Shown: positions 54,563 through 63,175 of the stretch, in pieces
Position numbering within the stretch: position 1 is the stretch's first letter
Layout of the letters: each line of letters begins with the position of its first letter
Assembly (NCBI RefSeq): GCF_001767395.1
Contig: NZ_CP017014.1
Span: forward strand, 4,233,012 to 4,297,011
Reading direction: 5' to 3'
Length of the DNA: 64,000 nt
Origin: Rhodococcus sp. WMMA185
Lineage (GTDB): Bacteria > Actinomycetota > Actinomycetes > Mycobacteriales > Mycobacteriaceae
Position numbers and translations under genes: made by a program
Notes under the pieces: model-generated
The model's database searches: none
What the model was told of the DNA's origin: nothing
What the model saw: only the letters and a program-made list of their open reading frames with translations

Positions 54563-55482
54563 CGAAGCGCCTCGTCGGCTGCGTCGAGCATGTCACGGGT
54601 GGGAAGATCTGCGCCCGGCCGGGCCACGGAAAGAGCCGAGACCAGTGCGGCATCGGTCAGCACATCGTGCAAATCTTCCGGATCGATCGAGTGCAGGGTC
54701 TCGCGGGTTTGCGCCCCGAGGAAGCCGCGTGACCAGAAGCCGTCGAGTAGTCCGGCCATGAACGCGTCGCCTGCGCCGACGGTGTCGACCACCTCGACTA
54801 CGCGAGCCGGGACCTCGACGACGCCCTCGCCGCAGACCGCGAAAGCGCCCTCGGCCCCCTTTGTCACCACGACGGTGGCCGGCCCGCGCGAGAGCCACGT
54901 ATGCGCGGTGTCGACCGGATCCCGACCCGGGTCGTACCATCGCAGGTCTTCGTCGCTGGCTTTGACGATGTCTGAGATCGACACCAGGTGGTCGATCCGC
55001 GCTTTGGCTCGCGCGCTGTCCGCGATCAACGCCGACCGTACGTTGGGGTCGAAACTGATGGTTGAGCCGGAGCGTCGTCGGGCAAGCATGTTCGCCACCA
55101 CATCGCATCCCGGCTCCATGACGGCGGCAATGGAACCGGTGTGTACGAGATTCGGCACGCGAGTAATGCTGGGCGGGGTCAGATCCCATTCGATGTCGAA
55201 TGCGTAGCTGGCGGCGCCGGAGGCGTCGAGAGTCGCGTGGGCGGTCGCGGTGTGCTCCGCGCTCATGCTGCCGGGTGCGAGGCTGACCCCCGATCGTTCG
55301 AGATACCGGGCGATCGAGCGCCCGCGAGGATCGTCGCCGACCCGGGTGACGAACTCGACTGGGCGCCCTAGTCGGCCGAGACCGACCGCAACGTTGAGCG
55401 GGCTTCCCCCGATGTGCTCGGCGGAACTGCCATCGCGTCGGGTGACGATATCGACGAGTGCCTCACCGATCACCAGGCTCAT
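54559..55482 (-). CDS. PfkB-family carbohydrate kinase (probable fructokinase)
   Basis: This is a 307-residue ribokinase-fold kinase. [15 protein letters not shown] is the first PfkB signature, and [12 protein letters not shown] is the second with the catalytic aspartate. The ATG at 55482 overlaps the mannitol dehydrogenase stop by four bases; an extension to 55554 would lie inside that gene. Next to hexitol dehydrogenases that make fructose, fructokinase activity is the best guess. Confidence 0.87.
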   Translation of the reverse strand: MSLVIGEALVDIVTRRDGSSAEHIGGSPLNVAVGLGRLGRPVEFVTRVGDDPRGRSIARYLERSGVSLAPGSMSAEHTATAHATLDASGAASYAFDIEWDLTPPSITRVPNLVHTGSIAAVMEPGCDVVANMLARRRSGSTISFDPNVRSALIADSARAKARIDHLVSISDIVKASDEDLRWYDPGRDPVDTAHTWLSRGPATVVVTKGAEGAFAVCGEGVVEVPARVVEVVDTVGAGDAFMAGLLDGFWSRGFLGAQTRETLHSIDPEDLHDVLTDAALVSALSVARPGADLPTRDMLDAADEALR

Positions 55483-56960
55483 GCCAGCTCCTTCTGACGC
55501 AGAGCTTCGAGTGTTCCGCGGGCGCCGATGCGGTGGAGGGAGTCGAGGGCCCACAGATAGGCCTCGACGAACCTGGGGTGATCAGCCAGATCGCCGAACA
55601 AGGACCGGTTCTCGATGAAAGCCGTGGGATTCTCACGTTGGCTGCGAGCGATGGGAACCAGCACATCCTTCAGCCGATCGACAACGTCGATGACATCTCC
55701 GTTCTCGTCGACGGCCTCCGCGTATCGCGCCCAGCCGGCGACGATCGTTGCCGACAGTCGGACCGGGCCACCGGACCGAAGATTGTGTCGGATGACCGGC
55801 AGCAGCCACTTCGGGAGACGGTCGGACCAGTCGGTGCAGCACCTGGCCAGGGTGTCGCCGATCTCGGGGTTCGAGAATCGGGCGATGGTGGTGCTCTTGT
55901 AGTCGTCGAGGTCGACGCCCGGTGCCGCTTGGAGAGTGGGCGTGGCCTCGTCGTTCATGTAAGCGAGCACGAACTCGGCGAACAGCGGATCCTGGGCGAC
56001 TTCGTGTATCAGCCGATATCCGGAAAGGTAGCCGAGACAGCCGAGGGCCAGGTGACCGGCGTTGATCAGTCGCAGCTTCATCAGCTCGTGCGGTATCACG
56101 TCATCGACCATCTGCACTCCGGCATCCTCATACGGGGGACGGCCGAGGGCGAAGGAGTCCTCCAGAACCCACGACGTGAACGGCTCGGTTGCCACCGGCC
56201 ACTGATCGTCGATGCCGAACCGCTGCGACAGTGTTTCGAGCACTTCGAACGTGGTGACGGGCGTGATCCGGTCGACCATCGAGTTGGGGAACGAGGTCTC
56301 GGCGCGCATCCAGTCGGCCAGTTCCGGGTCTTTCAGCTCCGCATAGGCCAGGAACATCTTGCGGGCCATCGAACCGTTGCCTTCGAGGTTGTCACAGGAC
56401 ATGATCGTCGGCGACCCGATTCCACGGGCGCGACGGCGCGCGAGTGCCTCGATGACGAGACCGAAGACGGTCCGCGGCACCGCGCCGTCGGCCAGATCGT
56501 GTGCGACATCCGGGTTGTGGGAATCGAACTCTCCGGTGTCGTTGATGGTGTTGTAGCCGCCCTCGGTGATGGTGAGCGAGACGATCCGGGTGGTGGGTGC
56601 GGCGATCTTCTCGATGACAGCCTCGGGATCGTCGGGTGCGAAGAGGTATTCGACGATGGAACCGACAATGCTCACCTCCCACCTACCGTCGGGATGGCGC
56701 ACCGAGAGTGAGTACAGACAGTCCTGTGCGTCGAGCACATCCCTCATCCGCCGATCGCCTGGCAGGACGCCGACTCCGCAGATTCCCCACTCGAGTGCCT
56801 CGCCACGCCGCATCAGTTGGTCGACATACATCGCCTGATGCGCACGGTGGAAGCCACCGACACCGAAATGCACTATCCCCACGCTTATTTCGTTTCGGTT
56901 GTAGGTAGGTACCTCCACCGTACCGGCGAGCCGCGGTAAGGCCTGGGTGTTCAGCTGCAT
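55479..56960 (-). CDS. Mannitol/arabitol 2-dehydrogenase (long-chain polyol dehydrogenase)
   Basis: This is a 493-residue polyol-specific long-chain dehydrogenase. GIVHFGVGGFHRAHQ is the NAD loop, TITEGGYN and SCDNLEGNG follow, and the catalytic KxxxxNxxH motif appears in KLRLINAGHLALG. It oxidises D-mannitol to D-fructose or D-arabitol to D-xylulose; both products have a matching kinase in this operon. It starts ten bases after the upstream dehydrogenase stop. Confidence 0.92.
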   Translation of the reverse strand: MQLNTQALPRLAGTVEVPTYNRNEISVGIVHFGVGGFHRAHQAMYVDQLMRRGEALEWGICGVGVLPGDRRMRDVLDAQDCLYSLSVRHPDGRWEVSIVGSIVEYLFAPDDPEAVIEKIAAPTTRIVSLTITEGGYNTINDTGEFDSHNPDVAHDLADGAVPRTVFGLVIEALARRRARGIGSPTIMSCDNLEGNGSMARKMFLAYAELKDPELADWMRAETSFPNSMVDRITPVTTFEVLETLSQRFGIDDQWPVATEPFTSWVLEDSFALGRPPYEDAGVQMVDDVIPHELMKLRLINAGHLALGCLGYLSGYRLIHEVAQDPLFAEFVLAYMNDEATPTLQAAPGVDLDDYKSTTIARFSNPEIGDTLARCCTDWSDRLPKWLLPVIRHNLRSGGPVRLSATIVAGWARYAEAVDENGDVIDVVDRLKDVLVPIARSQRENPTAFIENRSLFGDLADHPRFVEAYLWALDSLHRIGARGTLEALRQKELA

Positions 56961-56970
56961 CGAAACTCTC

Positions 56971-58014
56971 TCAGTTCTGTACTCGGACCACAGCTTTCAA
57001 GCTGCCTGGTGTTCGGTCTGCGTTCAGGGCTTGCTCGGCATCGGCGAGTGCGAATTTCCCGGTGACCATCGAATCGAGATCCACCCGCCCGGACCGTTCG
57101 AGCGAGATCGCCGTCGGCCAGGTGTTGGCGTAGCGGAATACCCCGGTCAGCACCAACTCGCGGTTCTGGATCGTCTGGACAGGCAGCGTCATCTCCGTTG
57201 CGCCCATCCCGACCAAGACGACTGTGCCGGCAGGGCGCACGGCTTCGATCCCGGCCGAGACCGCGCTAGGGGCGCCGGAGGCGTCGATGAAGGCGTCCAC
57301 GTGGAGCCCGGCGACGCTCTGCTCGCGCGGATTCAGCACGGTAGCCGCACCGAATTTGGTTGCGATGTCACGACGCTGGGGATCGAGATCAGAGACGATG
57401 ACTTCGGTCGCTCCGAATGCGAGAGCGGTCTGCAAAGTCGCGATGCCGATTGGTCCCGCCCCGGCGACGAGAACACGGGCCCCGGCCGTCACTCGGGCCT
57501 TCCTGTTGGTAGCGATGGCCACCGACAGCGGCTCGCACAGCGCTGCCGCGTCATCGGACATCTCGTCCGGGATCGGGTGCGCGAATCCCGATCCGATGGT
57601 CACGTACTCGGTCAGGGCACCGTCGATCGGTGGTGCCGCGAAGAACTGCATGTGCGGGCAGAGGTGGTACAGACCTCGTCGGGATTCCTCGGTTTCGGGG
57701 TCGGGACGTTGTGGTTCGATGGACACCCTTTGCCCGATTCTGTCGGTAGACACCCCGGCACCGACGGCGACGATGGCGCCCGACGACTCGTGGCCCAGCA
57801 CGAGCGGGCGCTCGGCCACGAGGTCACCGATGCGGCCCTCGCGGTAGAAGTGAGTGTCGGACCCACAAATTCCGACCGAGGCCACCCGGACCAGGACATC
57901 GCCGGGGCCCGGGGAGGGGACGCTGCGTTCCTGCATCTCGATCCGTCCGGGCTCGACGAGCACGCTCGCGCGCATCGTGGAGGGAATGTCTGCCGGAAGT
58001 GTTGCCTGGGTCAC
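56971..58014 (-). CDS. Zinc-dependent alcohol dehydrogenase, sorbitol/xylitol dehydrogenase-like
   Basis: This is a 347-residue medium-chain dehydrogenase. Zinc-site residues lie in GICGSDTHFYREG and LGHESSGAIVAVG, and the cofactor loop is VAGAGPIGIATLQTA with an acidic SDLD that favours NAD. Such enzymes oxidise sorbitol, xylitol or L-iditol to a 2-ketose. It is the first gene of the operon. No clear ribosome-binding site precedes the ATG, while a TAGCAT hexamer lies six bases upstream, so the transcript may be leaderless. Confidence 0.88.
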   Translation of the reverse strand: MTQATLPADIPSTMRASVLVEPGRIEMQERSVPSPGPGDVLVRVASVGICGSDTHFYREGRIGDLVAERPLVLGHESSGAIVAVGAGVSTDRIGQRVSIEPQRPDPETEESRRGLYHLCPHMQFFAAPPIDGALTEYVTIGSGFAHPIPDEMSDDAAALCEPLSVAIATNRKARVTAGARVLVAGAGPIGIATLQTALAFGATEVIVSDLDPQRRDIATKFGAATVLNPREQSVAGLHVDAFIDASGAPSAVSAGIEAVRPAGTVVLVGMGATEMTLPVQTIQNRELVLTGVFRYANTWPTAISLERSGRVDLDSMVTGKFALADAEQALNADRTPGSLKAVVRVQN

Positions 58015-58366
58015 ATGACGATGCTAGCTGTGGTGAACAGGTGAACGCATGGTCAGCATTGCTCGTCTCTGTTCAGGTTCGGCGCCGCAGGTATGGGCCG
58101 GGATCGAGAATGGCAGCAAAGTGGCGGAGGCTCTGCGCAAGGTGGGCCTGGGACCGTCACGGTCTGGGTGCGGCTCGAGCAGTTCGAGTTGCGCGACGGG
58201 GAACGAACCCCAGTCTTTTAGACAGCGTTGCTGATAGATTGCGGGCTTGCTACGCGGAGGTTGAGGTTTGACCGTTCCAACATATTTGTTTGATCGGCTT
58301 GTGAATATCTCTTCACAGACGGCGATATTCCATTGCTATCAAACACTATTGAGCCTTCTAAAACAA
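58015..58366. other. Intergenic region upstream of the polyol operon
   Basis: This stretch has no supported gene. GGTGAAC occurs twice as a direct repeat with an eight-base period at 58032-58046, close to the polyol operon start, and could be a regulator site. The part from about 58270 is noticeably AT-richer than the surroundings. Confidence 0.45.
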
Positions 58367-58386
58367 ACAGCTAGACTGGCTAATCA
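58367..58386 (+). promoter_or_regulatory. Promoter-proximal motif, first copy of the MarR-MFS module
   Basis: ACAGCTAG-A-CTGGCTAA occurs 55 bases before the decayed MarR start. The same motif with one change occurs before the intact MarR gene at 60110. Its centre has an imperfect TAGnC/GnCTA symmetry, so it may be the MarR operator. Confidence 0.55.
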
Positions 58387-58421
58387 GGCTGCCACGTGTG
58401 GTGACGTTGGTGAGGTGGAAC

Positions 58422-58586
58422 ATGGACTGGAAGGTCGATCGGCTCACGCCTCGCGGTTCTAACGGTCATCGGCGCCGCTTGGCGTCGGTGCATTCGACGC
58501 CGAGTGCGAACTGCTGTTCGCCGCCAGCGGGCGACTGCGATGCCTCGCCGAAATCCCGGAGCGGGTGCCGCAGCGGGAGTCACTGA
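58422..58586 (+). pseudogene. Decayed MarR regulator gene (internal deletion)
   Basis: The first 27 bases (ATGGACTGGAAGGTC...) match the start of the intact MarR gene at 60155. The last 120 bases encode, in another frame, FDAECELL and LAEIPERVPQRESL, which match LDAECTDA and LAEIPESAAQRESV of the intact copy. About 300 bases between them, including the whole helix-turn-helix, are missing. It sits directly before the first MFS gene, as the intact copy does before the second. No functional regulator can be made from it. Confidence 0.8.
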
Positions 58587-60001
58587 TGAACGTGACGGTA
58601 GTCGATGCCGGCGCTGCCCAGACCGGTGGGTCCGTGCCCTTCAGGGTCAGCGGTTCGGTGGCCTCCGGGAGCGTGCTCCAGGCGCTGAACTCCTCGATGA
58701 TCGCCGTCGCGATCGTCGGCATCGCTGCGCAGTTCGGTTCGTCGTCCGGGATCACCTGGGTGATCTCGGGTCTCTACATGGCAACCGCCGTTTGCGCCCC
58801 GATAGCTGGCAAGCTGGGTGCTCTGCTCGGTGCTCGGCGTGTCTATCTCGGCGGACTCGCGTTGGTGGTTGTCGGCTCGGTTGTCGGCTTGTTGGCGCCG
58901 ACGATCGGCTGGCTGATCTTTGCCCGCGTACTTGTCGGAATCGGAACTGCCACCCAGTACCCCAATGCGATGACGATGATTCGAGACTACGCGGAGCGAT
59001 ATGCGGCGGAGCCTCGAAGTGCGATCACCATCCTTGCCGCCTGTAGCCAGGCGGTGTTGGCTCTGGGGCCGACCCTCGGCGGTCTGCTGGTAGGGGCGTT
59101 CGGATGGCATTCGATCATGTGGTTCAACCTTCCGATCGCCGCGCTGAGCGCGATTGCGGTCACGAATTTCGTGGGCGGCGGGTTCGTCAGAGGCGTAGCC
59201 GTGAGCGGTCGGCAACTGCTGCACTCGCTCGACGTGATCGGGGCGCTGCTCTCTGTCGTGCTGATCGCATCGATGATGCTGTTTCTGTTGTCGGTGACCA
59301 CTGTCCCGCTCTGGTGGTTGATCCCGGTGTGGTTGGTGACCCTCGCCGCATTCATCGAGTGGGAACGGCGGGCCGAGGAGCCGTTCGTCGATGTTCGTGC
59401 GCTCGCCCGAAACCGTGCGCTCAGCGCGACGCTCGCTCGGGTGCTGTTCACCTACACGGCGTTCTACTGCATCTTCTTCGGCGTTCCACAGTGGTTGCAG
59501 TATTCGCGTGGAATGGGCGCCACCGAGGCGGGTCTGACAATGCTCCCCGTCGCCGGAGTGGGTTTTGCCTCCACGTTTCTCGCGTCGCGAATCTACGCAC
59601 GTCACGGAGTGCGTACAACGCTCGCCGTCGGGACGTGCGCCATTCTCGTGGGTGGCCTGCTGCTGGCCTCGGTGGAGAGCAGTACGGCCCCGGTGATCGT
59701 GTTGCTCTTGGTGGCGGTTGTGCTGGGAGTTCCCAATGGGTTCAACAACATCGGCAATCAGAATCTGGTGAATTCGGTTACATCCGTCGAGGACGTGGGC
59801 ACCGCGATCGGGACGTACCGCACCGTCCAGTATGTCGGCGCGAACCTCGCAGCCGCCGTGCTGGCTACCACCTCTGGGCACGTCATCGGTGACGACGGTT
59901 TGCACCGCACAGGCTGGTTCATTGCCGTCGTGGGAACGATTCTTCTGGCAGGTGTCTTGACCTCCCGAAATATCAGCGACCGGCAGCCGGCGGACGCCTG
60001 A
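58586..60001 (+). CDS. MFS drug-efflux transporter, first copy
   Basis: This is a 471-residue transporter of the DHA2-like (EmrB/QacA) kind with about 12-14 helices. Landmarks are MIAVAIVGIAAQFGSSSGIT in helix 1, LGALLGARRVYLGGLAL (the A-motif loop), GTATQYPNAMTMIRDY and the C-motif-like LAACSQAVLALGPTLGG. The protein is closely similar along its length to the transporter at 60607. The ATG at 58586 overlaps the end of the decayed MarR frame. It probably exports a small toxic compound. Confidence 0.87.
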   Translation: MNVTVVDAGAAQTGGSVPFRVSGSVASGSVLQALNSSMIAVAIVGIAAQFGSSSGITWVISGLYMATAVCAPIAGKLGALLGARRVYLGGLALVVVGSVVGLLAPTIGWLIFARVLVGIGTATQYPNAMTMIRDYAERYAAEPRSAITILAACSQAVLALGPTLGGLLVGAFGWHSIMWFNLPIAALSAIAVTNFVGGGFVRGVAVSGRQLLHSLDVIGALLSVVLIASMMLFLLSVTTVPLWWLIPVWLVTLAAFIEWERRAEEPFVDVRALARNRALSATLARVLFTYTAFYCIFFGVPQWLQYSRGMGATEAGLTMLPVAGVGFASTFLASRIYARHGVRTTLAVGTCAILVGGLLLASVESSTAPVIVLLLVAVVLGVPNGFNNIGNQNLVNSVTSVEDVGTAIGTYRTVQYVGANLAAAVLATTSGHVIGDDGLHRTGWFIAVVGTILLAGVLTSRNISDRQPADA

Positions 60002-60109
60002 GCCGTCCACCGGCTCGAGCGAGCAAGCAAATAGACAGCTATTCTGATGAATAGACGCGTGCGAATCGGGCGAAATGGAATCTGAGGGGACTTGAGTAGT
60101 AGAAATAAG

Positions 60110-60129
60110 ACAGCTAGGCTGGCTAACTA
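60110..60129 (+). promoter_or_regulatory. Promoter-proximal motif, second copy of the MarR-MFS module
   Basis: ACAGCTAG-G-CTGGCTAA lies 45 bases upstream of the intact MarR start and repeats the motif found at 58367. Retention in both copies suggests it is an operator or core promoter element. Confidence 0.55.
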
Positions 60130-60154
60130 AATAGCGGAGGCGAAGGGGTAGACG

Positions 60155-60610
60155 ATGGACGAGAAGGTCAATCAATTCCGGGAAGACGTCGTTTTGTTCT
60201 CCAGGCGTATCCGGAGCCAGAGGGCGGGCCACCAACTCACGCCCACGCAGTTGCAGGCGCTCTCGCATCTCGACCGCGAAGGGCCGATGAGTGCTCGTGC
60301 ATTGGCAGGGTTGGAGCAGGTTGCCCCCCAATCCATCGCCCGAACCGTCTCGATACTCGAAGACGCAGGGATGCTCTCGCGCACGGTAGACCCGCAAGAT
60401 GCGCGTGCGAGCATCGTCGCGATCACCGCGCTCGGGTCGCAGACTCTGGCCGTTGACAGGGCGCGGCGAAGCGAATGGCTCTCTGCTGCGCTCGACGCCG
60501 AGTGCACTGACGCAGAGCGCGACCTCCTCTATATTGCGGGTCGGCTATTGCGCCGCCTCGCCGAGATCCCGGAGTCGGCAGCGCAACGCGAGTCAGTGAT
60601 GAAGCCGTGA
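60155..60610 (+). CDS. MarR family transcriptional regulator
   Basis: This is a 151-residue winged-helix regulator. LTPTQLQALSHLDREG and MSARALAGLEQVAPQSIARTVSILEDAG form the recognition region, and the wing is LSRTVDPQDARASIVAITALG. GAAGGGG lies before the ATG. Its stop overlaps the GTG of the second MFS gene by four bases, so it is expected to repress the transporter and itself. It is the only intact MarR gene of the duplicated module and may control both transporters. Confidence 0.9.
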   Translation: MDEKVNQFREDVVLFSRRIRSQRAGHQLTPTQLQALSHLDREGPMSARALAGLEQVAPQSIARTVSILEDAGMLSRTVDPQDARASIVAITALGSQTLAVDRARRSEWLSAALDAECTDAERDLLYIAGRLLRRLAEIPESAAQRESVMKP

Positions 60611-62055
60611 GTGTCATCGTCACAGATACCGTCAGCACGCGGCAGAATCGGTCTGTTCCCTTCCGGGTCAGTGGTTCGGTCGCGACCGGAAGTATTCTGC
60701 AGCCGCTGAACTCGTCAATGATCGCTGTGGCGATCGTGGGAATCGCCGCGCAGTTCGGCTCTTCGTCCGGGATCACCTGGGTGATCTCCGGGCTATACAT
60801 AGCGACTGCCGTCGCCGCCCCGATGGCGGGCAAACTGGGTGCCCTCCTCGGTGCGAGGCGCGTGTACCTCGGTGGGCTCGCTCTCGTATCACTCGGGTCG
60901 ATCGTGGGCATCCTGGCGCCGACCGTAGGCTGGCTGATCTTCTCTCGCATAATTGTCGGAATCGGAACCGCCACTCAGTACCCCAATGCGATGACCATGA
61001 TTCGGGGCTACTCCGAGCGGTACGGCGCGCAGCCACGAACCGCGATCACGACCCTCAGCGTGTGTAGTCAATCAGTCGTGGCCCTGGGCCCGGCGCTCGG
61101 TGGTTTGCTGGTAGGAGCCTTCGGTTGGCATTCGATCATGTGGGTCAACCTCCCGATCGCCGCGTTGAGTGCCGTCATGGTCACCCGATTCGCGACGGTC
61201 GGCTCTGTCCGACGGGTGCCCGCGAGTCGCAGGCAATTGCTGCGCTCGCTCGATCTGGTGGGGGTGCTGCTGTTCCTCGTACTGATCTCGTCGACGATGC
61301 TGTTCCTGTTGTCGCTCACCACCGGACCGGCCTGGTGGCTCCTCCCCGTCTGGGCACTCGCGCTCGCGGCGTTCGCCCAGTGGGAACGGAGAGCGGACGA
61401 GCCGTTCATCGACGTTCGGGCGCTCGCCCGGAACCGTGCACTGAGTGCGACACTCGCACGGACTCTTCTCACCTACGCCGCGTTCTACTGCGTCTACTTC
61501 GGCATACCTCAATGGCTGCAGTACTCGCGTGGAATGAGTGCCACGCAGGCGGGACTGACGATGTTGCCGGTCGCCGGGGTCGGTGTCCTCACGACGATGC
61601 TTGCCTCGCGTACGTACGGGCGTCACGGAGCACGCAGAACACTCACCGTGGGAACATGCTCTCTCCTCGTGGGAGGTGTGCTGCTGGCCTTGGTGGAAGA
61701 CAGTACGGCTCCGATTCTCGTGCTCCTGCTCGTTGCCGGCGTATTGGGAATTCCCAATGGATTCAACAATATCGGCAATCAGAATCTGGTCAGCTCGGTG
61801 ACGTCCGTCGAGGAGGTGGGCACCGCGATCGGGATGTATCGCACCGTACAGTACATCGGAGCCAACCTCGCTACCGCTGTGCTGGCAACCACCTCAGGCG
61901 ACATCATCGGCGATGATGGTTTGCACCGTACGGGCTGGTTCATCGCCGCTGTGGGGTTCATTCTTCTGGTCGGTGTCCTCACTTCGCGCAGCATGGGTGA
62001 TCGCCCACGGGCAAGCGTCCACCCGCTCGAGGAAAAGCCAGGCCTGTCTGCATAA
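60607..62055 (+). CDS. MFS drug-efflux transporter, second copy
   Basis: This 482-residue transporter has the same layout and long identical stretches as the one at 58586 (for example SSMIAVAIVGIAAQFGSSSG and GLTMLPVAGVG). It begins at a GTG overlapping the MarR stop, so translation is coupled. The two proteins differ mainly at the N-terminus, in a loop around residues 195-215 and in the C-terminal tail. They probably export related compounds. Confidence 0.88.
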   Translation: MSVIVTDTVSTRQNRSVPFRVSGSVATGSILQPLNSSMIAVAIVGIAAQFGSSSGITWVISGLYIATAVAAPMAGKLGALLGARRVYLGGLALVSLGSIVGILAPTVGWLIFSRIIVGIGTATQYPNAMTMIRGYSERYGAQPRTAITTLSVCSQSVVALGPALGGLLVGAFGWHSIMWVNLPIAALSAVMVTRFATVGSVRRVPASRRQLLRSLDLVGVLLFLVLISSTMLFLLSLTTGPAWWLLPVWALALAAFAQWERRADEPFIDVRALARNRALSATLARTLLTYAAFYCVYFGIPQWLQYSRGMSATQAGLTMLPVAGVGVLTTMLASRTYGRHGARRTLTVGTCSLLVGGVLLALVEDSTAPILVLLLVAGVLGIPNGFNNIGNQNLVSSVTSVEEVGTAIGMYRTVQYIGANLATAVLATTSGDIIGDDGLHRTGWFIAAVGFILLVGVLTSRSMGDRPRASVHPLEEKPGLSA

Positions 62056-62106
62056 TGCTGAGGTGAGCGACCATCGCCCGGAGGTGTTTCCCAGCGGGAT
62101 TCGCTC

Positions 62107-62940
62107 CTAAGTGACCGCGAAATCTGTTCCGATGGTGAGCTCACGCCATTTTTCGACATCGGCCCGTTGTGCTTCCTCGACCTCGAAGTATCTGGCGAGG
62201 GCGTCTTTGCCGAGCAACAGCATGAACGGCGGGTTGGGGTCCTCGACCGCTGCGATAATCGCCTGCGCGGCCTCGGCGGGGTCTCCGGGCTGTGTGCCGT
62301 GCGTGGTGTCGTTCTCTTTTCGCCGCTTTCCCACTGTTTCGGAGTAATCTGCGATGGCTTCGGCTGGCTGAGCCAGCGAGCGGCCCGCGAAGTCGGTGCG
62401 GAATGAACCGGGCTCGACCACCGTCACCGAAATACCGAATGGGTGTAGCTCTTTTCGCAGTGATCCCGACATTCCCTCCAGTGCGGCCTTCGTGGCGGAG
62501 TAGTAGCCGGAGCCAACCGGCGAGATGCGTGCGCCGATCGAGGAAATGTTCACGATCGCACCGGATCGGCGGGCGCGCATGTCGGGCAGCGCGGCCTTGA
62601 TTGTGCCGACTGCGCCGAAGAAGTTGGTCGCGAACAGTCGCTCGACCTCGGCGTCCACGCCTTCCTCGACGGCGGCGCGATACCCGTACCCCGCGTTGTT
62701 CACGAGCACGTCGATACCGCCGAAGCGGCTGCGCGCTTGCCGCACAGCCTCGACTATCTGATCCGGGTCGGTGACGTCGAGAGGAAGTGTGAGCGCTTTG
62801 TCCGGATAGGTCGCGGCCAGTTCCGCCAGTGTCGTGGTGTCACGGGCGGTGACCACCGCATTGTGTCCACGAGCGAGTACCGCTTCGGCGAGGGCGCGTC
62901 CGAGACCGGTCGAGCAACCTGTGATGAACCATGTCGCCAT
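62107..62940 (-). CDS. Short-chain dehydrogenase/reductase
   Basis: This is a 277-residue classical SDR with TGCSTGLGRALAEA, VNNAGYGYRAA, a Ser in NISSIGARI and YSATK. The C-terminal part is longer than the minimal core and ends with LLLGKDALARYFEVEE, common among actinobacterial oxidoreductases of unknown substrate. GGAAGGA precedes the ATG. It is convergent with the second MFS gene and downstream of the NOS gene on the same strand. Confidence 0.85.
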   Translation of the reverse strand: MATWFITGCSTGLGRALAEAVLARGHNAVVTARDTTTLAELAATYPDKALTLPLDVTDPDQIVEAVRQARSRFGGIDVLVNNAGYGYRAAVEEGVDAEVERLFATNFFGAVGTIKAALPDMRARRSGAIVNISSIGARISPVGSGYYSATKAALEGMSGSLRKELHPFGISVTVVEPGSFRTDFAGRSLAQPAEAIADYSETVGKRRKENDTTHGTQPGDPAEAAQAIIAAVEDPNPPFMLLLGKDALARYFEVEEAQRADVEKWRELTIGTDFAVT

Positions 62941-63089
62941 TTCAATTCCTTCCTCAGTTTCGATGGCTGGCTCAGGCGGCTGCCCTTACCCAGCACGGTG
63001 AAACCGTCACCGGTCAGCTTGTAAGACGTCTCCGCCGACACTAGGCGCGTTGTAAAGGTGCATGCAGAAAGTGCTGGTCAAGCTGTGTA

Positions 63090-63113
63090 TTGGCAGCTCG
63101 GCAACAGTGCCAA
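63090..63113. promoter_or_regulatory. Inverted repeat upstream of the SDR
   Basis: TTGGCA and TGCCAA are perfect six-base arms 12 bases apart, in the gap between the NOS gene end and the SDR start. It may be an operator; no regulator gene is adjacent. Confidence 0.35.
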
Positions 63114-63175
63114 CAATTATTGGAGGGTCTACGTGCTCGGAAGATCGCGATCGGATTGGCATTGCCGGAGTCGGT

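Noticed and set aside
8375-62940. Long reading frames opposite real genes, for example at 58580-60397 minus and 14769-15629 plus.
   Set aside because: They lie antisense to genes with clear motifs, are rich in Arg, His and Asp as expected from GC-rich antisense frames, and show no recognisable domains.
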